The translations under genes were made by a program, and so were the position numbers. 64,000 bases of DNA from Flavobacterium sp. (lineage in GTDB: Bacteria; Bacteroidota; Bacteroidia; Flavobacteriales; Flavobacteriaceae): contig NZ_SEBR01000015.1 of NCBI RefSeq assembly GCF_004295795.1, positions 1-64,000 of the forward strand. The letters run 5' to 3'. This document shows positions 58,297 to 64,000 of this stretch, piece after piece (within the stretch, counting starts at the first letter, position 1; each line of letters starts with the position of its first letter). The notes beneath the pieces were generated by a model. The model was given only the letters and a program-made list of their open reading frames with translations, was not told the DNA's origin and did no database searches.

Positions 58297-58995
58297 ATGA
58301 ACCGACCTTATATAATTTGCCACATGATGTCGTCGATAAACGGCAAAATCCTCACTGAAAATTGGGGCAACGTGCTCGAAAGCGGCGAACTCGGAAACCT
58401 GTACGAAGACTTCCACGAAAAACTTGACGCCCAAGCCTGGATGTGCGGACGAAATACGCTCGAAATCGACTTTACCCACGGTGCGAAACCAGAATTAGTG
58501 AAATCGTCCGAAGCCATAACCCGCACGATTTATAAGGCGAATTCGGATGCCGAAAGTTTCGCGATCGCGATCGACACTCACGGAAAATTGGGCTGGCAAG
58601 ACGACAACATCGACGGCGACCACGTGATTTCGATGCTGTCGGAAAAAGTGTCCGACGAGTACTTGCATTTCCTCAAGCGAAAAGGCATTTCGTACATCGT
58701 TTCGGGGAAATCAGAAGTCGATCTCAAAGCGGCTTTCGGGATTTTGTATACCGAATTCGGAATCGGAAAAATCCTGCTCGAAGGCGGCGGACACGTGAAC
58801 GGATCGATTTACGAAGCCGGACTTCTGGACGAATTGAGCCTGATCGTTTTGCCGATAATCGACACGACTCCAAATACGCCGACGGTTTTCGAATACACGT
58901 CCGATTCCGGAAAAAACGAGGTCGAATTGCTCGAACTCAAAGAAGTGAAACAACTCGCGAAAGGCGCGTTATGGTTGAATTACAGAACGAAATAA
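58297..58995 (+). CDS. RibD C-terminal / DHFR-like reductase family protein
   Basis: The 232-residue protein has the Rossmann-like RibD_C fold used by 5-amino-6-(5-phosphoribosylamino)uracil reductases and related dihydrofolate reductase-like enzymes that use NADPH. It shows the N-terminal MMSSINGKI (substrate side), AWMCGRNTLEID and the cofactor-binding LLEGGGHVNGSIYEAGLLDEL. No RibD deaminase domain is fused, so it is a stand-alone reductase of unknown substrate. It has its own promoter. Its stop overlaps the start of the next gene (TAATG), so the two are coupled. Confidence 0.87.
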   Translation: MNRPYIICHMMSSINGKILTENWGNVLESGELGNLYEDFHEKLDAQAWMCGRNTLEIDFTHGAKPELVKSSEAITRTIYKANSDAESFAIAIDTHGKLGWQDDNIDGDHVISMLSEKVSDEYLHFLKRKGISYIVSGKSEVDLKAAFGILYTEFGIGKILLEGGGHVNGSIYEAGLLDELSLIVLPIIDTTPNTPTVFEYTSDSGKNEVELLELKEVKQLAKGALWLNYRTK

Positions 58996-59360
58996 TGGCG
59001 TTGTACAAGGCGATTTTCAAACTTTCGGGCGGCTCTCAAATCAAGGCGGTTTCGGGTCATGTGCCCGAAGCTTTCTTCGATTCGGTCAAAAAATTGAATG
59101 CGGACAATTTGATTTTGGTGCAACAAGGCCGGTTTGTTTTGAGCAACGAAGTCCACGAATTGCTGGACGAACCAAATGCCTACAACGTTTATGCATCGGT
59201 GATTCTGGACTTTCCCGAAGGCGAAGAAAAATCGGATGCGTTCAAATGGAAAGCGCTCGAAAAAGTCAAGCAGTCGAACTATGCGCGTCCTTTGGCGAGT
59301 AATATCAACTATGAGATTTTCATCCTGGAATACGTCGATCCGAGTTTTGACGACGATTGA
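58995..59360 (+). CDS. Small acidic protein coupled to the reductase, unknown
   Basis: The 121-residue soluble protein has no signal and an acidic C-terminus (PSFDDD). A start at 58995 overlaps the upstream stop as TAATG; an in-frame ATG at 58971 would overlap it by 25 nt and is less likely. I do not recognise a family. Its strict coupling to the RibD-like reductase suggests a partner or small accessory protein. The convergent CDF gene begins 12 nt past its stop. Confidence 0.6.
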   Translation: MALYKAIFKLSGGSQIKAVSGHVPEAFFDSVKKLNADNLILVQQGRFVLSNEVHELLDEPNAYNVYASVILDFPEGEEKSDAFKWKALEKVKQSNYARPLASNINYEIFILEYVDPSFDDD

Positions 59361-59372
59361 TTTGCGGCAGAT

Positions 59373-60326
59373 TCAGTCAACCGTATCGGGCAAATTGTCG
59401 ACTTTCCAAGGTTTTTGGCGTCCATCGAAATTCTTGGCCTCGATGTAGATTTTCTTGACGACGGGAAATTCGGTCTTGATTCTTTCCTCGAGGGAAGAAA
59501 TCGTCTCGAAAAGTTCGTCGACTGTCATTTCGCCACGGAATTCGACGTCCAACGCAAGCAAAACCTCGTTCGGCGCCAAGTGCATCGTGAGCGGAAAATA
59601 CAAAGTCGCGACCGACGGTTCGTTGTTCACAAGCTCGTAAATTCCGGTCACGATCGCTGAATCGGCACTTTCTCCAACGAGCAAACCTTTGCTTTCCTTG
59701 ACCATCGTGATGGCGACGAAGACCAAAACCAGTCCGATCAAAATCGAAGCGATCGCATCGAACATCGGATTCCCAAAATAATGTCCGAGGAAAACACCCA
59801 AAAGCGCGATCAAAAGTCCGGCAATGGCGGCGCTTTCCTCGTAAATCACAGCAAACAGCGCCGGATCTTTGCTCATGCTGACTTCTTTCCAAAACCCGTG
59901 TTTGCCGCGGCTTCTGTTAAATTCGCGAACGGCGTAGAACAGCGAGCTTCCTTCAAAAATGATCGATGTCGACAAAACGATATAATTCCAGAACGGATCG
60001 CGAAGTTCCACCGGATGCTGAATGTGCGTGATGCCTTCGTAGATCGACATTCCGCCGCCGAGCGAGAATACCAAAATGGCCACGATTAGCGACCAAAAAT
60101 ACATTTCCTTTCCGTGCCCAAACGGATGGCCGCGATCTGGCGGACGTTGGCTGCGCTTCATACCAAGCAGCAAAAGCAGTGAATTTCCGCTGTCGACTGT
60201 GCTGTGGATTCCCTCTGAAATCATGGCCGAACTTCCCGTGACCGACGCAGCGACGAACTTCACGATCGCGATGGCGACATTGGCGGCGAACGCTCCGTAA
60301 ATGGCGATTTTGGAATTTCCGGTCAT
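59373..60326 (-). CDS. Cation diffusion facilitator (CDF) transporter
   Basis: This inner-membrane metal/proton antiporter exports a divalent metal, commonly Zn2+, Fe2+, Mn2+, Co2+ or Cd2+. The 317-residue protein has about six helices in the first 210 residues. The helix 2 binding motif is ISEGIHSTVDSGNS (His and Asp) and the helix 5 site is NPMFDAIASILIG (Asp), then a cytosolic ferredoxin-like domain (about 215-300). There is no His-rich loop. Metal preference cannot be fixed. It is monocistronic with a clean start at 60326. Confidence 0.92.
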   Translation of the reverse strand: MTGNSKIAIYGAFAANVAIAIVKFVAASVTGSSAMISEGIHSTVDSGNSLLLLLGMKRSQRPPDRGHPFGHGKEMYFWSLIVAILVFSLGGGMSIYEGITHIQHPVELRDPFWNYIVLSTSIIFEGSSLFYAVREFNRSRGKHGFWKEVSMSKDPALFAVIYEESAAIAGLLIALLGVFLGHYFGNPMFDAIASILIGLVLVFVAITMVKESKGLLVGESADSAIVTGIYELVNNEPSVATLYFPLTMHLAPNEVLLALDVEFRGEMTVDELFETISSLEERIKTEFPVVKKIYIEAKNFDGRQKPWKVDNLPDTVD

Positions 60327-60395
60327 GTTTGGGATTTTGATTTAAGGTACAAAATATCCGAACTAGCGAATGTCAAATTTTTGTGAATGCGCGAA

Positions 60396-62045
60396 TTATT
60401 TGGCCTTCGGAGTGTTTTCGAGTTTGTAGACCAAAATGGAGTTTGCCGCGATTTCAGGTTTTCCGAACAGGATTCTGGCGTTTTTCGGAACATCGATTTT
60501 CATCGGATTCCCGAAATTGATTACGACTTTAATCACTTGCGAATCGAGTTCGCGCTCAAACAAAATCACCTCATCTTTGAGTTCCAAAGTCTTGTAACTT
60601 CCGTACTGCAGCGCTTTTTCTGAGTTTCGGATGCCAATCAATTTCCGATAAAAACCGAGGATGGAATTCGGATCTTTTTCGGCTTCGGACACATTGACTT
60701 TCGCAAAATCGGGAGCGATCTTGATCCAACTTTTCGATTTGGAAAATCCGGCGAATTCGGACGCGTTCCATTGCATCGGACTTCTCGATTTGTCGCGGTT
60801 GTGCTTGTTGCCGATTTTGAGCGCTTCCGCGGATGATTTCCCGCTTTCGATCGCCAACCTGTACTGCGTTTTGCCTTGGATATCGACGATTTCGTCAACA
60901 CTTTCAGCGACGATATTCTTCATTCCGATTTCCTCGCCAAAATAGACGAACGGAACGCCTTTGGCCGTAAAAGTCAAGGCTGCTAGCGTTTTGGCACGTT
61001 CGATATTCCCATTTGCCAACCTATCGAGAAGTCTCGGCATGTCGTGGCTTCCGAAGAAAAGCGTTGGGAAATTCGACATGTTTTGTTCCATGCTTTTGAG
61101 TTCAGAGAAAATGCGTTCGGCCGAAAATTCCGGGATGCTTCCGAAGTTGAAATTGAACACGACATCGAGTAGTTCATTCGACTGATAGTATTTCAAGACC
61201 TCGATTTTGTCGCTTCCGATTTCCCCGACCAAGAACTTGTCCGGAAATTCGTTCACGGTTTTCCGGATGGTTCTCATAGCGGCTTTCACACCTTTTTGGT
61301 CGATGTCGAATTCGTGTTTCTGGTTGCCGTTTTGCATCGGATTGTCTTGCAGAATGCCGTCTGTGGTCAGGAAATTGATCACGTCCAAACGGAATCCGTC
61401 AACGCCGGCTTTGAGCCAGAAACGCAAAACATTCTGGATTTCGGCGACAACTTTCGGATTCGACCAATTCAAATCGGCCATTCTGACATCGAATTTGTGG
61501 TAGAAAAATTGGTTCGTCGCCTCATCTTTCTGCCAAGCCGATCCGCCAAAAAAAGATTCCCAATTGTTGGGTTTGTCTTGCCAGATGTAGTAATCGCGAT
61601 ACGGATTCTGCTTCGATTTCCGGCTTTCCCGGAACCATTTCGAGTCGGTCGAAGTGTGGTTCAAAACCATGTCCATGATGACTTTTATGCCGCGTTTGTG
61701 TGCTTCGGACAAAAACTTTTCGAAGTCGGCCTGCGTTCCGTAAGTTGGGTCGATTTGGTAATAATCGGCGACGTCATAACCGTTGTCGACTTTGGGCGAT
61801 TTGAGAAACGGTGTAAGCCAAACGCCTTTGACACCAAGCGATTTCAGGTAATCGAGTTTGGATGTGATGCCGTTGAAATCACCAAGACCGTCTGCGTTCG
61901 AGTCGGCGTAACTTGGCATGTAGATTTGGTAGAAAACAGCTTCTTTCCACCATATTTTGGGTTTCCCCGAACGCGATTGCTGTGCGTTCAGGGAAGTAAA
62001 AATCAATAAAACTAACCCAAAATAATGTATGCTATTTCTTGGCAT
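60396..62045 (-). CDS. GH13 alpha-glucosidase / oligo-1,6-glucosidase type
   Basis: This secreted alpha-amylase-family enzyme releases glucose from alpha-glucosides. The 549-residue protein has a signal peptide (about 1-21), and the barrel starts WWKEAVFYQIYMPSYADSN. Catalytic residues are nucleophile Asp221 in GFRLDVINF, acid/base Glu275 in LVGEIGS and Asp335 in GSHDMPR. The motifs MDMVLNHTS and HKFDVRMADLNWSNP suit alpha-glucosidase/oligo-1,6-glucosidase and not endo-amylase. The ATG at 62045 overlaps the stop of the upstream gene by 14 nt. It ends a leftward operon that continues past the window edge. Confidence 0.92.
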   Translation of the reverse strand: MPRNSIHYFGLVLLIFTSLNAQQSRSGKPKIWWKEAVFYQIYMPSYADSNADGLGDFNGITSKLDYLKSLGVKGVWLTPFLKSPKVDNGYDVADYYQIDPTYGTQADFEKFLSEAHKRGIKVIMDMVLNHTSTDSKWFRESRKSKQNPYRDYYIWQDKPNNWESFFGGSAWQKDEATNQFFYHKFDVRMADLNWSNPKVVAEIQNVLRFWLKAGVDGFRLDVINFLTTDGILQDNPMQNGNQKHEFDIDQKGVKAAMRTIRKTVNEFPDKFLVGEIGSDKIEVLKYYQSNELLDVVFNFNFGSIPEFSAERIFSELKSMEQNMSNFPTLFFGSHDMPRLLDRLANGNIERAKTLAALTFTAKGVPFVYFGEEIGMKNIVAESVDEIVDIQGKTQYRLAIESGKSSAEALKIGNKHNRDKSRSPMQWNASEFAGFSKSKSWIKIAPDFAKVNVSEAEKDPNSILGFYRKLIGIRNSEKALQYGSYKTLELKDEVILFERELDSQVIKVVINFGNPMKIDVPKNARILFGKPEIAANSILVYKLENTPKAK

Positions 62046-63750
62046 GGTAGTCAACCGGAATTCCGTTTATCGACATAATGTTGCCCGAGTGTGTCATTTT
62101 TCCTTTGGTCGGAACTTCTACGATCACGACCGAATTCGTAGCCGAAACTTTGATTTTGGTCGCGCCGGAAACGTTTTTCGAGACGAATTTCTGCGAGATC
62201 AAGTCGTATAGATCGACGTTTTTCCCAACGGAAACCGTCACCGTTTTTTCTTTGTCCGATGGATTGTACAACAGCGAGGTCGGAAAAGCCTTGTCGCGGA
62301 AAAAATCGGTGGCAAGCAAGTCGAGTTGCAGGATATTTTCGACATCGGTTTTTTTGATGATACTTCCGAAAATTCCCACGTGACCGCTTCCGTAAACCGA
62401 AAGTTGCGACTCCGGCGGATTCTGGTTTTCAACCCAAAGCGGTCCGTCGCCTTGAGCAACCGGTGCCTGAACGCTCGAATAGCGCGGCATGTTCGACGAT
62501 TTGATGATGCCTTCATAAGCGATCACACCTTTGCCGGCCGCGGCTTTTTCGGGAATCGATTCGTGTTCGTCAGGCATGTGTTCCGGATAGAAGAATTTGG
62601 ACGCGTTGGCCGCATTCAACATCCATTTCCCGATTCCATTGGCATAAGATTGGTCGTAGCGAACCATTGGAACCAATGGCCACGCGGCGTCGTAGGTGTT
62701 CATCAAGAATCCGTAACCGCCGCGATCGACCGTGCTTCCTACCGTTCCCGAAATGTCGAAACCGTTCCAATTTGCGACCAGAACGCCCCAACCTTCGCGG
62801 CATTTCGGCGTTCCGTCAAAACTCCAGTGCAACATTTTGTCGAGGTCGAAGTTTTGTTTTTCCTCGGCGTTGATTCTCGCGGCCAAGTAAGCGCCAAAAG
62901 GCATCAAAAGTTCATACGTAGGATTTTCCTTTTGGCTTTGAAGTGCGGTCAATGCCGACTTCGCGCCTATGAGATATTTCGCGTCCCCGAACTTTTTGTA
63001 AGCCATGTACAACAACCACGCGTGTCCGGCGGCCGCATCTGGCTGTGCACAAATGTTGTTCGTCATCGGCTTCATTTTTCCGTAGTCGAAGTACGAATAG
63101 GTGTAATTTCCGTTCAGGATTACGTCGGCTTCGTAGAATTTGTCGGCGATCTGTCGCGCCATTTTCTCGAATTCGGGTTCGTTCGGATACTTGTCGTAAA
63201 TCGCGTAAAACAACAGATTCGGATACACATCGTACCACCAATCGCGTCCGTAACCGCCGCCAAGCAAGGCAACTTCGGGACAGGTGTTGTTCATCATGAT
63301 GTTCCAGCCGGTTTCCTTGTTGAAATAATTTTTGAGCATTCCGACGTAATTTCTTCCGTCGGCATTCGTCTTGTCGATTCCCACCAAAGTTGCACCCAAA
63401 GTCGCGCCCATCGTGGCCAAAGCCTCGTGAAACATGCCTTTGTTGTGGTTCGGGCCTTGCCTCACGTCGCCCATCGCCGTGTAAATTCCCACAACGTCTT
63501 GGTCAAAATTCTTGTGCGATTTGTCAACCCAAACGATTGGCCAGAATTCGCCTTTGGAATTGAAATCGTAAACGGTCTTGTCGAAATCGAGCGCGAGTTT
63601 TCTGTAGTCGATGATTCCAAAAGGTTTTGGCGAATTCGTCATTTGGTCGACACGCGGAATGGCGTTCTGCTTGACCTGAGCCGAACATGCGACGAAAGTC
63701 AGAACAGCCGAAATGGATAGGAAATAAGATTTTATGTGGATGCGATTCAT
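62032..63750 (-). CDS. Lipoprotein with alpha/alpha-barrel-like fold, unknown
   Basis: The 572-residue protein has a lipobox (VACS, Cys22). The body is Trp/Tyr/Gly-rich with repeated helix pairs (MFHEALATMGATLG, YPNLLFYAIYDKYPNEPEF, AGHAWLLYMAYKKFGDAKYL, YGAYLAARINAEEK-like). This layout is seen in alpha-toroid glycosidases and lyases, with a C-terminal beta domain (SLLYNPSDKEKTVTVSVG). I cannot match a GH family. It overlaps the GH13 gene by 14 nt and is 1 nt from the preceding transporter gene, so it is part of a sugar locus. A surface glycosidase or glycan-binding role is inference only. Confidence 0.75.
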   Translation of the reverse strand: MNRIHIKSYFLSISAVLTFVACSAQVKQNAIPRVDQMTNSPKPFGIIDYRKLALDFDKTVYDFNSKGEFWPIVWVDKSHKNFDQDVVGIYTAMGDVRQGPNHNKGMFHEALATMGATLGATLVGIDKTNADGRNYVGMLKNYFNKETGWNIMMNNTCPEVALLGGGYGRDWWYDVYPNLLFYAIYDKYPNEPEFEKMARQIADKFYEADVILNGNYTYSYFDYGKMKPMTNNICAQPDAAAGHAWLLYMAYKKFGDAKYLIGAKSALTALQSQKENPTYELLMPFGAYLAARINAEEKQNFDLDKMLHWSFDGTPKCREGWGVLVANWNGFDISGTVGSTVDRGGYGFLMNTYDAAWPLVPMVRYDQSYANGIGKWMLNAANASKFFYPEHMPDEHESIPEKAAAGKGVIAYEGIIKSSNMPRYSSVQAPVAQGDGPLWVENQNPPESQLSVYGSGHVGIFGSIIKKTDVENILQLDLLATDFFRDKAFPTSLLYNPSDKEKTVTVSVGKNVDLYDLISQKFVSKNVSGATKIKVSATNSVVIVEVPTKGKMTHSGNIMSINGIPVDYHAKK

Positions 63751-63751
63751 G

Positions 63752-64000
63752 TTATAAAAGTTCGATTGCTGTTTTTTCGAGCGCTTCGGGGTCGGTCTTT
63801 TTTTCGACGTCGGCTTCGGGTTCGATTGTGTTTCCTTGCGAAATGATTTTCTTGCTCACCCAAATCGAGGCGAGCTGCAAAAGTGCGATCAGGCCGATGG
63901 CGTAACGCAGCGCGATGTCTTCGGAAACCGCAAAATACAAAACCAGGAATGTTCCGGCTCCGAACAATCTGCCGAGGTAAAGTCCGGCTTCGTGGTTCAG
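63752..64000 (-). CDS. C-terminal end of a membrane transporter (partial, MFS-like)
   Basis: The gene runs off the right edge; 82 codons of its 3' end are visible. They hold two membrane helices, ending in a polar, Glu-rich tail (PEADVEKKTDPEALEKTAIELL). The helix pair with GLYLGRLFGAGTFLVLYFAV and its position upstream of a lipoprotein and a GH13 gene suggest an MFS-type sugar transporter such as a maltose or glucoside carrier. That is a guess from context; the decisive N-terminal part is outside the window. Confidence 0.6.
   Translation of the reverse strand: MNHEAGLYLGRLFGAGTFLVLYFAVSEDIALRYAIGLIALLQLASIWVSKKIISQGNTIEPEADVEKKTDPEALEKTAIELL

Noticed and set aside
62326-63720. 464-codon rightward open frame
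   Set aside because: It is antisense to the alpha-toroid-like lipoprotein gene, whose own frame has a signal peptide, lipobox and tight operon spacing.
1-64000. CRISPR arrays, rRNA, tRNA genes, complete insertion sequences
   Set aside because: I looked for regular spacer repeats, cloverleaf patterns with CCA-like ends and transposase frames and found none; a dedicated scan could still find a cryptic one.

Overview
Organism. The window reads as a chromosomal segment of a Flavobacterium-like member of the Bacteroidota. The evidence is SusC/SusD outer-membrane pairs, a type IX secretion (T9SS) C-terminal sorting domain, a PorT-like barrel protein, many lipoproteins, LytTR/LytS-type two-component genes, and promoters of the Bacteroidota form (TTG, about 19 nt, TAnnTTTG). 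By eye the base composition is moderate; I did not compute it. I saw no rRNA, tRNA, CRISPR array or complete insertion sequence.

Layout. 0-10.4 kb is housekeeping and stress: rpoN, a lipoprotein, a membrane protein, a PorT-like barrel, a PAP2 phosphatase, a deoxyribonucleotidase, osmC, an esterase divergent from oxyR, a Crp/Fnr-type regulator and a GNAT acetyltransferase. 10.5-15.3 kb carries cydAB (cytochrome bd) and an SDR/membrane protein/AraC-type regulator operon. 15.4-24.5 kb is arabinose catabolism: a leftward araB-araD-araA-symporter operon, divergent from a rightward MFS transporter/GH97 glycosidase pair. 24.6-30.7 kb is mixed: a 2H phosphoesterase, a GT2 polysaccharide synthase, a PH-SHOCT protein, cspA, a NYN-LOTUS protein and a fatty-acid desaturase. 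30.7-32.3 kb is a small accessory patch: a decayed beta-propeller gene and a mobile mystery protein A/B (HTH + Fic) pair. 32.4-47.5 kb is one leftward polysaccharide utilisation locus (PUL): susC, susD, GH51, three GH43, GH127, GH51, galM. The divergent Nudix-type regulator araR follows. 48.4-60.3 kb holds a cyclase-like DUF3095 protein with a 25-codon micro-ORF, a ferritin-like PA2169 protein, a LytS/LytTR pair, DUF5694, DJ-1/PfpI, a monooxygenase, a second Crp/Fnr-type regulator, a T9SS cargo protein, a RibD-like reductase and a CDF transporter. 60.4-64 kb is the 3' part of an alpha-glucan or other sugar locus (GH13, an alpha-toroid-like lipoprotein, the end of a membrane transporter).

How it fits together. 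The PUL products should bind arabinan-type polymers at the surface, cut them with endo- and exo-acting GH43/GH51/GH127 enzymes, and release L-arabinose. GalM would interconvert anomers, the SSS and MFS carriers would import sugar, and AraA/AraB/AraD would deliver D-xylulose 5-phosphate. Four copies of a palindrome A(G/A)TG(T/A)-N7-ACACT (one with C at the first base) lie at the araB, MFS and susC promoters. This suggests that the local AraR controls both loci, with no hybrid two-component sensor in the window.

Unexplained signals. The most striking is a palindrome, TTACAGA-N3-TCTGTAA, present five times in intergenic DNA. Each copy lies exactly 21 nt from a TAnnTTTG-like box. Three copies also carry a strong hairpin, and two form an inverted pair. 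Others are a tandem operator AACTA-N6-TAGTT with a 20-bp period, repeats upstream of osmC, GCGAAGC mini-hairpins upstream of rpoN, and probable attenuators inside the arabinose operons.
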